Below, piece after piece: positions 1-8,103 of a stretch of DNA of 54,048 bases. Position numbers and translations under genes: made by a program. Origin of the DNA: Paraburkholderia haematera (GTDB lineage: Bacteria > Pseudomonadota > Gammaproteobacteria > Burkholderiales > Burkholderiaceae); contig NZ_CAJNBK010000034.1 of the NCBI RefSeq assembly GCF_905220975.1, positions 1-54,048 of the forward strand, given 5' to 3'. The notes beneath the pieces are model-generated. The model was not told the origin of the DNA and ran no database searches. It was given only the letters and a program-made list of their open reading frames with translations. Each line of letters begins with the position of its first letter. Within the stretch, counting starts at the first letter, position 1.

Positions 1-112
1 ATGCCGATCCGGGACTGGAAAGCAGCCCTGAACCGCTTCACCATCCAGTTCGAAGAACGGCTCGTGCCGGGTTAAACACAAACCCGTTTACACAAAATTC
101 GGGACACCCTCC
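1..112 (+). mobile_element. 3' end of an IS256-like insertion sequence (partial)
   Basis: The window opens inside a reading frame whose last 24 codons (1-75) read PIRDWKAALNRFTIQFEERL before a TAA stop. A Trp-x-x-Ala-Leu-x-x-Phe-x-Ile-x-Phe-x-x-Arg ending is typical of IS256-family transposase C-termini. About 20 bases after the stop lies TTTACACAAAATTCGGGACA (88-107), which resembles the terminal inverted repeats of IS256-type elements, so the element probably ends near 110. The rest of the transposase and the other end lie outside the window. The family call rests on motif memory only. Confidence 0.5.
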
Positions 113-338
113 GTCAGTTCCGGCCGAGCAGCGGTCCGCCATCTTGGCCCTACCCAGCATCATCCATTCGGCCAAACGACACATTTAGCCTACGTAGTTG
201 AAAGCACCACACCCACTCTGATTTATAATTACCAAGCCATCGGGAAACACTCGACGGCCAGGTTTGACAGCCTGCGCTTGAAACCGCACACCCGCCCAGG
301 CGGGTCGTGCGTCTACGCCTGCACGTCTATATTCCAAT

Positions 339-424
339 GGGCGGGCTGTAGTGGGGGAGCCGCAAGGCTCGCCGGTTTGTTTCAAGCCCGGTCTGTCAAC
401 TCCATTACGTGCCCGCTCACCCAC
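339..424 (+). ncRNA. C4-antisense-RNA-like structured element
   Basis: The segment folds into a closed multibranch structure. An outer stem pairs GCGGGCTGTAGTGG (341-354) with CCATTACGTGCCCGC (402-416), allowing G-U pairs and one bulge. It encloses an AGCC-GCAA-GGCT tetraloop hairpin (358-369) and a CCGG/CCGG hairpin (372-375 with 388-391). The order GTGGGG-AGCCGCAAGGCT-GCCGG-CCGGTCTgtCAAC-GCCCGC-CACCC matches my recollection of the C4 RNA region of phages P1 and P7 and many enterobacterial prophages, which represses a downstream gene by antisense pairing. It lies 51 bases before the small gene at 476. A perfect 7-bp hairpin (290-305) precedes it. The fold is seen in the sequence; the family is inferred. 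Confidence 0.55.
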
Positions 425-475
425 TGCACAAGCGCGAGTGTCGGGCGATCCAAGCAGCACCTGGGAGGTCGCACC

Positions 476-952
476 ATGAGCAGCAAACCAACAAAACCCA
501 CAAAACAAACTCAACCCGCTTCACGCCCACCTGTCGACGCGCTCCAGTACGAGAAACTTGCATTGCAGGCCTTCGACCTCTGCAACCGGCAGATGGATCA
601 ACTGGAAACGCTTGTCACTTTTGCGGCCACAATATGTAGGAATCCTGCCATAACGATCGAGGAACGTCGGAACCATCGAACGTTGCTTGAATTGCTGGTG
701 CACACCGCGGAGCAATATCAGCAGCAATTGGCTGGCGACCGCGAACTGTTCAAGGTGATCGCGCTTGACGCGAAGGGCGTGGCGCAAAGCCGCATCACAG
801 CGAGCCGTGCGGCGCGCCTGCTCGAAGAATCCGCTCAGATAGCAAACGGAACACCGGCCCCCGCGAAGCCCATCGAACGCGACGAAGCGACTGACACATT
901 CGCAACCGATGTGAACGCAGACGCGCAACAGTCAACCGCCGTCAAGCACTAA
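476..952 (+). CDS. Small hypothetical protein downstream of the C4-like element
   Basis: A 158-residue protein of unknown function. The ATG at 476 is preferred over an upstream in-frame start because it has a GGGAGG ribosome site 8 bases upstream and because longer versions would translate the structured RNA. The protein has a short basic Lys/Thr-rich N-terminus, then a helical middle (residues ~20-115) rich in Leu, Glu and Gln, including RRNHRTLLELLVHTAEQYQQQ, and an acidic Asp/Ala-rich tail. There is no signal peptide or membrane segment. Placement next to a phage-type antisense RNA and an IS remnant suggests an accessory or prophage-derived gene, possibly silenced post-transcriptionally. 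I do not recognise a family. Confidence 0.7.
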   Translation: MSSKPTKPTKQTQPASRPPVDALQYEKLALQAFDLCNRQMDQLETLVTFAATICRNPAITIEERRNHRTLLELLVHTAEQYQQQLAGDRELFKVIALDAKGVAQSRITASRAARLLEESAQIANGTPAPAKPIERDEATDTFATDVNADAQQSTAVKH

Positions 953-1122
953 ACCCCTAAACGCGGTCAACATCGCCACGTCAACAAGATGCGTCGCAGT
1001 AGACAAACCGCTCCCCGGAAACCTTGGACATCTGTCCACGCTAACGGGGGCGCGGTTAATCGCTCACGCAACATTCTCCAACTACAACGTCACCACCACC
1101 ACAAACACACCACCGCCGCAAC

Positions 1123-1485
1123 CTACCCCTTAAACTCCACCGAAACAAAAACCTTCTTGCACGGCTCAAGCACTTCCCACGTCCCCTTAAACCCCGCCGG
1201 AATCAAAAACCGATCCCCGGCGCGCACCGTCTTCGCCGTCCCGTCCGCATCGCGAATCACGGACACGCCCTCAAGAATCTCGCAATACTCATTCTCGGTG
1301 AAGTTCACCGTCCATTGACCGCAAGCCCCCTCCCAAACCCCAGCCGAAAGCTGTCCACACGGGCTAGCAAAATGCGTGTGAACGGATTGCGAAGGATCGC
1401 CCGCAAGCACCGCTTCCGCCTTCGGCATGTACTCAATGCTTTCCTTGGCAGGCTGCGCAAAATCTACGATGTTCAAAATGCTCAT
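1123..1485 (-). CDS. Cupin domain protein (DUF861/EutQ-like)
   Basis: A 120-residue single-domain cupin. The ATG at 1485 (MSILNIVDF) is chosen; the open frame extends 31 codons further but that part looks non-coding. Residues ~60-115 carry the small beta-barrel signature of the Cupin_3/DUF861 family: WTVNFTENEYCEILEGVSVIRD, then AGDRFLIPAGFKGTWEVLEP. Relatives bind a metal or small ligand and often sit beside amine or polyamine catabolic genes. Here it lies 148 bases downstream of a PotF-like polyamine-binding protein on the same strand, so a role in amine metabolism is a fair inference, but the ligand is unknown. Confidence 0.8.
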   Translation of the reverse strand: MSILNIVDFAQPAKESIEYMPKAEAVLAGDPSQSVHTHFASPCGQLSAGVWEGACGQWTVNFTENEYCEILEGVSVIRDADGTAKTVRAGDRFLIPAGFKGTWEVLEPCKKVFVSVEFKG

Positions 1486-1633
1486 AGTGGTTCGAATGCA
1501 AACAGAGTTAAAAATCGAAGCTTCAAAAAGGGCGTAGCGCACACACCCACTGCATGCGCCACGCTCAAAAGGAATCAACCAACATCACCAAAGATCACCA
1601 AAGTTCACCCAGGCACAACACCACAACTCACTC

Positions 1634-2752
1634 TCAGCTCCCCGACTTCAACTGCGCCCACAGCCGGTTCTCAAGCCGCATGATCGGCGCAGGCTGCGGC
1701 CGCATCAGCGTCATCTTGTTCAGCACCGCCTCGGGCGGATACACATTCCCATCCTGCTCAATCTCCGGCGTCACAAACTGCCGTGCAGCCCGGTTCGCAG
1801 TCGGATAGAACACTTCGTTAGTAATCGCCGCGCTCACCTTCGGATCTTCGATGTAGTTCATCCACTTCATCGCCGCTTCCGGATGCGGGGCGTCTTTCGG
1901 AATCACCATCACGTCCATCCAGAGCAGACCCGCGTCCTTGATGTTCGAGAACCGCACCTCATACGAGCGCTTCGCTTCCGACGAGCGTCGCCGCGCAATC
2001 CCCACATCGCCCGAATAACCGAGCGCCACACAGATATCGTTGTTCGCCAGATCGTTGATGTAGCCGGACGAATTGAACTGCGTGATATACGGTCGCACTT
2101 TCTTCAGTACTTCATACGCGGCCTGGTAGTCGCCGGGATTGGTGCTGTTCGGGTCCTTATGCATGTACTGAAGCACGGCCGGGAAAACATCCGCGGCCGC
2201 GTCGAGGAAAGACACGCCGCAGCTTTTTAGCTTGGAAAGATTCGCCGGGTCGAACAACAGCGACCAGTTGTCAACCGGCGCATCGGCGCCGAGTGCTTTT
2301 TTCACGGCCTGAACGTTATAGCCGATACCATCCGTGCCCCACGCCCAAGGCACGCCATACTGATTGCCGGGGTCCGCATCGGCAATCAGCTTCATCAAAC
2401 CCGGATCGAGATTCGCGAGATTCGGCATCTTCGATTTGTCGATCTTCTGATACACGCCGGCTTCGATCTGACGCGCCATATAACTCGATGTCGGCACAAC
2501 GATGTCATAACCGGAGCTGCCTGCGAGCAGTTTGGCCTGCAGTGTGTCGTCACTATCGTAGCTGTCGTATTTCACCGTGATGCCCGATTGCTTTTCAAAG
2601 CCGGAAATCGTGTCTTTGGCGATGTAGTCCGACCAGTTGTAGACGTTGATCGTCGTGTCCGCTGCGCGTGCAGCGTTCATCGGGGATAAAGCGGTCAACG
2701 AGCACAGCATGGTACCCGTGAACGAGAGAAGCTTGGCATGACGGATTTTCAT
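1634..2752 (-). CDS. potF: PotF-type polyamine ABC transporter substrate-binding protein
   Basis: A 372-residue periplasmic binding protein for putrescine or spermidine import. It has a cleavable signal peptide (residues 1-30, ending NAARA-ADT), then the typical start of the mature protein INVYNWSDYIAKDTISGFEK, the YDIVVPTSSYMARQI segment near residue 87 and PWAWGTDGIGYN near 140, all characteristic of PotF/SpuD. Length matches E. coli PotF (about 370). A GGAG ribosome site precedes the start. No ATPase or permease genes are adjacent, so it is an orphan binding protein that must use a transporter encoded elsewhere. The only same-strand neighbour is the cupin downstream. Confidence 0.9.
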   Translation of the reverse strand: MKIRHAKLLSFTGTMLCSLTALSPMNAARAADTTINVYNWSDYIAKDTISGFEKQSGITVKYDSYDSDDTLQAKLLAGSSGYDIVVPTSSYMARQIEAGVYQKIDKSKMPNLANLDPGLMKLIADADPGNQYGVPWAWGTDGIGYNVQAVKKALGADAPVDNWSLLFDPANLSKLKSCGVSFLDAAADVFPAVLQYMHKDPNSTNPGDYQAAYEVLKKVRPYITQFNSSGYINDLANNDICVALGYSGDVGIARRRSSEAKRSYEVRFSNIKDAGLLWMDVMVIPKDAPHPEAAMKWMNYIEDPKVSAAITNEVFYPTANRAARQFVTPEIEQDGNVYPPEAVLNKMTLMRPQPAPIMRLENRLWAQLKSGS

Positions 2753-3511
2753 ACTTCTATCTCCTTGGTTTCAATCTTCAGTTTTCGCTGTAGCGCAGGC
2801 GCGGATGCACGAGCGTGACGACCCACACGTCCCTCTATCGCGCATGAATGCGGACGAGAACGGGACGCGACGCCGCCTGCCGCAGCGCAAGCGCACAGCA
2901 GAGCTAATAGGGATGTGGATAGGCGAGCGCTATAAACCGGCCAACGCTAGCAAGACAACTTGCAAAACGCGGACAGGCAAACGCATTGCAGACGTGAGAC
3001 CGCTAAATAAAGCGGCCCAATCGCACGCAACACGGGCTCACGAAAAGAGAAGGGGGCTAAGGCAGAAGCGACGCGATTTCGTCAGTTCGCACCCCAATGG
3101 CTGCGGGGGCTGCAATGACGTTGTGCCGGCGGACGGAGCGCCGCGACAACACGGTATCAATGGACAGGGGGCGGGATGGCGAAGCGCAGTTGCTCCCCTG
3201 ATGAGCGATCGAACAGCCGGACAGGAAAGTTCTTTCCCGACCTGGCTGGTATCTCACCAATGGACCACGGACTTTCACGATGGAACCCGAAGCGACGTTG
3301 AGTAGAAGTCCTCGCTGATGCGGATCGACTGCACCGCGAGAACCACCAAACTGCCGCCCTAGGATATATGAGCCATTATTTTCGTCAAAGGATTTTCTGA
3401 CACTGTGCCGTCATAGTCGCGCACAGTGGAGTGCGTTCATGCGGGCGCATGCTTCGACAAACATGGCTCGCATCGAACTACGCAACGACAAATACAGACA
3501 CCGTTGGCGTA
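2753..3511. other. Intergenic region without a convincing gene
   Basis: 759 bases between potF and the DUF4148 gene. The open frames here are Arg-rich, lack ribosome sites and resemble chance ORFs in GC-rich DNA. A small hairpin CCGCT-AAATAA-AGCGG lies at 3000-3015. The region should carry the potF promoter on the minus strand, but I could not place it with confidence. Confidence 0.4.
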
Positions 3512-3823
3512 TTACTGACCACCCATCGGCTCGGGCTGAACCGCGGGCGCGGCGGGTGTGGTCGTGCCGGTTTGCGACGACCCGTTAGCCGACGAACCAT
3601 AGCCAGTGTTGTCATGCTGTGCGGCTACGCGCGCTTCGGCTGCCTGGATGTCCCCGGGGTAGCTGGAGTCATTTGTAGCGGCTGGGTTGTAGCCGGCCTG
3701 TTCAATCTGGATCAGTTGTGCCTTGACCTCCGCGCGGGTCAGTGGTTGCTCCGACTGTGCGAACGAAGCCACCGGCGCTGCGATGACAATGACCAGGGCG
3801 ACTGCTTTGATCAGCGAATTCAT
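3512..3823 (-). CDS. DUF4148 domain-containing secreted protein
   Basis: A 103-residue exported protein of the DUF4148 family, which is abundant in Burkholderia and its relatives. The start at 3823 is supported by GGAGGGAAGC just upstream. Residues 1-22 are a signal peptide (MNSLIKAVALVIVIAAPVASFA). The family core LTRAEVKAQLIQIEQAGYNP (28-47) is followed by YPGDIQAAEARVAAQ (54-68). The tail is Ser/Gly/Thr/Pro-rich and low in complexity. Function is not established; members are small periplasmic or surface proteins. It is monocistronic here. Confidence 0.85.
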   Translation of the reverse strand: MNSLIKAVALVIVIAAPVASFAQSEQPLTRAEVKAQLIQIEQAGYNPAATNDSSYPGDIQAAEARVAAQHDNTGYGSSANGSSQTGTTTPAAPAVQPEPMGGQ

Positions 3824-3997
3824 GATGCTTCCCTCCGAGAATGGTTCTATCCGACACCGCCACATGGGTTCGGCGACCTATGGAGAGATTCTAGGAAGCG
3901 GGTGATCTAGGGCAAACCCCTAAACGGGTAATTCAGTCTTGCCTCAAACGATAAGTCGGCGTTATGTAATGTTCTTCGTAAGATAGGGAAAATTGCT

Positions 3998-5083
3998 TCA
4001 GACTCCAGAACGTACGCCCACGCGATACGTCGTCACCTGCCGGTATGTATTGCCGGGCCGCACGATCACCCGCGCCTGCTCAGCCATGTTGACTTCGTTT
4101 GGAAAGCCGCCCGCTTCGAGACACAGCCCGGCGTGCGGTTGGTACGCGATGCCACCGCGTCCCGTGTCGCCATTCAGAAAATTGCCCGTATAGAACTGCA
4201 AGCCGCGTTGATCGGTCGAGACGGTCAGTTCGCGTCCGCTGCCGGGATCGTAGGCGCATGCCACCGGGCGTACCGGCGGCGCGCGTCCGGCGATCGTGGC
4301 ATCAGGCGCGTCGCGCAACATATAGCAGTGATCGAAGCCACCGGCCCTCGCAAGCTGCGCATGCGGCCAATCGAGCCGTGCGCCGATCGGCGCGCTCTGC
4401 CGGAAGTCGAATGCATTGCCCGCTACGTCGGCAAGCTCGCAAGGAATCATCGACGCGTCGACTTCGAAGAACCGGTCGGCATCGATCGACAACACATGGC
4501 CGCGAATGTCCGACCCCTGCCGGCCTGTCAGATTGAAGTAGGGATGGCTCGTCAGATTCAGGGGCGTCGCAGCGTCCGTCATGGCTTCATAAGCGATCGT
4601 CAAGGTGCCGTCGTCGTCGAGCGTGTAACGCACTTGCACCGTGACATTGCCCGGAAAGCCAGCGTCGCCTTCGGGCGATTCCAGACGCATGAGCAGCGCG
4701 CCGTTATCTTCGCTCACGTCCCACAGTGTGCGATGAAACCCCTGCGTGCCGCCATGCAGCAGATTCGCGCCTTCATTGCGATCGAGCGTGTACTCGATAC
4801 CGTCGAGCGTGAAGCGTGCATTGGCAATGCGGTTCGCCCACCGGCCGATCAGTCCGCCCATGTAGGTGGTGGCCGCAACGTATTCAGCGGGCGTGTCGTG
4901 GCCGAGCAGGATGTCGCCGAGCCGGCCCGCGCGGTCCGGCGCGTGCCACGAGACCAGCGTCGCACCCAGATCGCTGATGGCGACCTTCATGCCGTGTGCG
5001 TTGCGCAGCGTGAAGAGCCGCACGGGATCGCCGCCGGGCAGCGTGCCCCATGGCTCAGAAGAAAGAGGTGCAATGCTGATCAT
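3998..5083 (-). CDS. galM: Aldose 1-epimerase (mutarotase)
   Basis: A 361-residue cytoplasmic mutarotase that interconverts alpha and beta anomers of aldoses. Family residues are visible: GRWANRIANARF (80-91), the first active-site His in NLLHGG (His110), the catalytic His in LTSHPYFNL (His180), the sugar-binding Asp in GGFDHCY (Asp251), and the catalytic Glu in GLCLEAGGFPNEVN (Glu323). Length is normal for GalM. The gene starts 33 bases after xylR on the same strand, so the two are probably co-transcribed. This implies that the substrate in this context is D-xylose, supplying the anomer that the isomerase uses. Confidence 0.92.
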   Translation of the reverse strand: MISIAPLSSEPWGTLPGGDPVRLFTLRNAHGMKVAISDLGATLVSWHAPDRAGRLGDILLGHDTPAEYVAATTYMGGLIGRWANRIANARFTLDGIEYTLDRNEGANLLHGGTQGFHRTLWDVSEDNGALLMRLESPEGDAGFPGNVTVQVRYTLDDDGTLTIAYEAMTDAATPLNLTSHPYFNLTGRQGSDIRGHVLSIDADRFFEVDASMIPCELADVAGNAFDFRQSAPIGARLDWPHAQLARAGGFDHCYMLRDAPDATIAGRAPPVRPVACAYDPGSGRELTVSTDQRGLQFYTGNFLNGDTGRGGIAYQPHAGLCLEAGGFPNEVNMAEQARVIVRPGNTYRQVTTYRVGVRSGV

Positions 5084-5116
5084 GTCGTCGATGGAGATAA
5101 AAGATGAAAGGCATGC

Positions 5117-6334
5117 TCAGCCTGGCGTGGCGGTCGAATTCGCACGGTCCTGGTATTCGCGTGGCGTACAGCCGAGTTCACGGCGAAACACCGCGTACAT
5201 GTATTGCAGCGACGTGAAGCCGCAACGAATCGCCACTTCGGCGCTCGACGCATCGCGCTTCGCCAGCAGCGCCTTCGCGACGTCGAGCTTGTGGCGCAGA
5301 ATTTCCTGATGCACGGTGCACTGCCGTTCGCGCCGGAAGTACTCTTCGAGCGACGATCTCGAGACGCCCACGTAATCGGCAACCTGTTCAGTGCGTATGC
5401 CCTGGCAGGCGTACTGCCGGATGAAATGCCGCGCGCGCATTACATATGGACTCGCGAGCGGCTGGTGCTTCGTCGATTCGAGTACGTTGATGCCAACCGG
5501 CGGCACGAGAATGCGCCGCCCCGGAAAGCGCGCGCCGTGCAGCATTTGATGCAGCAGGTGAGCCGCGGTGCGGCCCATTTCTTCGGTGCCTTGAATCACG
5601 GAGGAAAGCGGAATGCGCGTCAACGTGCGCGTGAGCGGATCGTTGTCGATGCCGATGATCGCCACTTCTTCCGGCACAGGAATGCCCGCGATCAAACAGG
5701 CCTGCAGCAGATGCCGCGCGCGGGCGTCAGTGACGGCGATGATGCCAACCGGCTTCGGCAGTTGACTTAGCCATGCGGTGAGTTGTTCGATGGCCTGATT
5801 CCACGACGGCGCACTGGTGGACAGGCCGCGATAAATCTCAGTGCCGATTTGCTCGGCGCTGTGACCATCCGCGCTGCGCAGATGAGCGAACGCCAATTCA
5901 CGCTGCTGCGCCCAGCGATTCTCCTGCGCTTGCGGGAGGCTATACAGCGCGAAGTGTTCGAGGCCCGCGCCAATCAGATGCGTGTAGGCGAGTGAAACGA
6001 GCTTGGCGTTATCGGTGGCGATATAGGGTAAATCCGGGGGATAGTGCGCGGGATCTTCAAACGACGAACCGACCGCCACCACCGGCAACGGACAATCACG
6101 CAGCGCTTCGCCCACAGCGGGATCGTCGAAATCCGCGATGATGCCGTCGCCGTCGAAACGCTCGATACCCGTCAACCGGCAACGGAAATCTTCTTCGAGG
6201 AAAAGATCCCATGCCACGCGCGTGGACAGCAGGTAATTGCCGATACCGGTGATGATCTCGCGGTCGTAGACCTTGTTCGCGTTGAACAGCAGCGCGATCC
6301 GGTGGGTCGTCTGGGGTGTTTGCGGACGGGTCAT
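5117..6334 (-). CDS. xylR: Xylose operon regulator XylR (AraC family)
   Basis: A 405-residue transcription activator with the XylR layout: an N-terminal periplasmic-binding-protein-like xylose sensor (residues ~12-285, with HRIALLFNANKVYDREIITGI at the start, VTDARARHLLQAC and VAIIGIDNDPLTRTLT) and a C-terminal AraC DNA-binding domain (~300-395, with two helix-turn-helix units, TEQVADYVGVSRSSLEEYF and AEVAIRCGFTSLQYMYAVFR). E. coli XylR is 392 residues. The gene is divergent from xylA, and the 274 bases between them hold a plausible operator. galM follows directly. Confidence 0.95.
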   Translation of the reverse strand: MTRPQTPQTTHRIALLFNANKVYDREIITGIGNYLLSTRVAWDLFLEEDFRCRLTGIERFDGDGIIADFDDPAVGEALRDCPLPVVAVGSSFEDPAHYPPDLPYIATDNAKLVSLAYTHLIGAGLEHFALYSLPQAQENRWAQQRELAFAHLRSADGHSAEQIGTEIYRGLSTSAPSWNQAIEQLTAWLSQLPKPVGIIAVTDARARHLLQACLIAGIPVPEEVAIIGIDNDPLTRTLTRIPLSSVIQGTEEMGRTAAHLLHQMLHGARFPGRRILVPPVGINVLESTKHQPLASPYVMRARHFIRQYACQGIRTEQVADYVGVSRSSLEEYFRRERQCTVHQEILRHKLDVAKALLAKRDASSAEVAIRCGFTSLQYMYAVFRRELGCTPREYQDRANSTATPG

Positions 6335-6456
6335 GGCGGGTGGGTGGCGTGCGGATCGGCGGGACCCGCAGTGCCTTCGTCTCCAGTTGGGTGCGCACCG
6401 AAGGCGGCACCGTTTTTAAGCGTCTGGTTATTCTAGGCCGCGAAGATCGCGCCGGT

Positions 6457-6492
6457 GTGAAACAAACGCTTGAGCAATCAGAAACATTACGC
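6457..6492. promoter_or_regulatory. Candidate XylR operator: 22-bp-spaced direct repeat
   Basis: The hexamer GAAACA occurs at 6459-6464 and again at 6481-6486 in the same orientation. The start-to-start distance is 22 bases, about two helical turns. AraC-type XylR proteins bind direct-repeat half-sites with this geometry upstream of xylA and xylF. The repeat lies 123 bases before the xylA start in the xylR-xylA divergent region. Assignment is by position and spacing only; the motif differs from the E. coli site in detail. Confidence 0.4.
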
Positions 6493-6608
6493 ACGCTGCG
6501 CAATTTCGCAATTGCCGATGCATCTTGCAAGCGGCAGCATGGCGTCACCTTGTCAACCGGCGCGGCGATGTCGCACGGGTTGCAGTGCAGCATAAAAAGG
6601 AGACGTTG

Positions 6609-7931
6609 ATGTCCTATTTCGAACACATTCCCGCCGTCCGCTACGAGGGCCCGCAATCGGATAACCCGCTTGCGTATCGCCATTACGACAAGAGCAAAAA
6701 GGTACTCGGCAAGACACTCGAAGAGCATCTGCGTATCGCCGTGTGCTACTGGCATACGTTCGTGTGGCCGGGCGTCGATATCTTTGGGCAAGGAACGTTT
6801 CGGCGCCCATGGCAGCAAGCCGGCGACGCGATGGAGCGGGCACAGCAAAAGGCTGATTCGGCATTCGAGTTTTTCTCGAAGCTTGGCACCCCGTATTACA
6901 CGTTTCACGATACCGACGTCGCGCCGGAAGGCGACAGCCTGAAAGCCTATAGCGAGAACTTCACGCGCATTTCAGACTATCTCGCCCGCAAGCAGCAGGA
7001 TACGGGCATCAAGCTGCTGTGGGGCACGGCGAATCTGTTCTCGCATCCGCGTTACGCGGCCGGCGCGGCGACCAGTCCCGATCCGGAAATTTTCGCGTTC
7101 GCTGCAACGCAGGTCCGTCACGCGCTCGACGCCACGCAACGGCTCGGCGGTGAAAACTATGTGTTGTGGGGCGGCCGCGAGGGCTATGACACATTGCTCA
7201 ATACCGACCTCGCGCGCGAACGCGATCAGCTTGCCCGTTTCCTGCACATGGTGGTCGAGCACAAGCACAAGATCGGCTTCAACGGTGCATTGCTGATCGA
7301 GCCGAAGCCGCAGGAGCCCACCAAGCATCAATACGACTACGACGTGGCGACCGTTCACGGTTTCCTGCTGCAATACGGGTTGGAGAAAGAGATTCGCGTG
7401 AACATCGAGGCCAATCACGCGACGCTTGCCGGCCACTCGTTTCATCACGAAATCGCCACCGCCTATGCGCTCGGTATTTTTGGCAGCGTCGACGCGAATC
7501 GCGGCGATCAGCAGAACGGCTGGGATACGGACCAGTTTCCGAACAGCGTCGAAGAACTGACGCTGGCCTTCTACGAGATCCTCAAGCACGGCGGCTTCAC
7601 GACCGGCGGGATGAACTTCGACGCCAAGGTACGGCGGCAGAGTGTCGATGCGGAAGATCTGTTCTTCGGCCACATTGGCGCAATCGATAATCTGGCGCTC
7701 GCCGTCGAACGTGCAGCGACGCTGATCGAAAACGACCGGCTCGAACAGTTCAAGCGTCAGCGCTACGCGGGCTGGGAATCGGAGTTCGGCCACAAGATTC
7801 TCAAGGGCGATTATTCGCTCTCGACGCTGGCCACGGATGCACTGACACGCGGCCTGAATCCGCAGCACGCAAGCGGCCGGCAGGAGCAACTGGAAAACGT
7901 GGTCAATCAGGCGATATACAGCAGGCGCTAA
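6609..7931 (+). CDS. xylA: Xylose isomerase
   Basis: A 440-residue enzyme converting D-xylose to D-xylulose, the same length as E. coli XylA. The start is fixed by AAAAGGAGACGTTG before the ATG and by the conserved MSYFEHIPAVRYEG opening. Catalytic His100 and Asp103 lie in YYTFHDTDVAPEG. Metal ligands are Glu231 (LLIEPKPQEPTKHQYDYD), Glu267 and His270 (NIEANHATLAGHSFHHE), Asp295 (SVDANRGD), and Asp306 and Asp308 (GWDTDQFP). The GGFTTGGMNFDAK motif follows. It is first in a plus-strand row with xylFGH 172 bases downstream, and is expected to be XylR-activated. No xylB is present in the window. Confidence 0.97.
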   Translation: MSYFEHIPAVRYEGPQSDNPLAYRHYDKSKKVLGKTLEEHLRIAVCYWHTFVWPGVDIFGQGTFRRPWQQAGDAMERAQQKADSAFEFFSKLGTPYYTFHDTDVAPEGDSLKAYSENFTRISDYLARKQQDTGIKLLWGTANLFSHPRYAAGAATSPDPEIFAFAATQVRHALDATQRLGGENYVLWGGREGYDTLLNTDLARERDQLARFLHMVVEHKHKIGFNGALLIEPKPQEPTKHQYDYDVATVHGFLLQYGLEKEIRVNIEANHATLAGHSFHHEIATAYALGIFGSVDANRGDQQNGWDTDQFPNSVEELTLAFYEILKHGGFTTGGMNFDAKVRRQSVDAEDLFFGHIGAIDNLALAVERAATLIENDRLEQFKRQRYAGWESEFGHKILKGDYSLSTLATDALTRGLNPQHASGRQEQLENVVNQAIYSRR

Positions 7932-7984
7932 TAGGCAGTTACGAAGTCACGCCCGAAACAGGGCACCCAGTAAGACATAAAAAT

Positions 7985-8007
7985 CGCGCGGCCACGTTGA
8001 CCGCGCG
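7985..8007 (+). terminator. Hairpin between xylA and xylF
   Basis: A 7-bp perfect stem CGCGCGG (7985-7991) and CCGCGCG (8001-8007) with a 9-base loop, 54 bases after the xylA stop. There is no U-tract, so it is more likely an RNA-stability or partial-attenuation structure within the operon than a full terminator. Confidence 0.35.
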
Positions 8008-8103
8008 AATGGAGAAGCTTTGGGTTGTCGCTTGTCCGGCTCTGTGGCTCGCAGCGCAGACCGTCCAATCCGGTATTCCGGCTATCAGAACAAGGAGTGA
8101 GAC

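Noticed and set aside
278..475. Upstream extension of the small gene at 476 as coding sequence
   Set aside because: This stretch forms the folded C4-like RNA; its translation is Cys/Gly-rich and unlike the rest of the protein, and a good ribosome site is present only before 476.
2805..3305. A 166-residue plus-strand frame between potF and the DUF4148 gene
   Set aside because: Arg/Lys-rich chance composition, no ribosome site, no recognisable motif.
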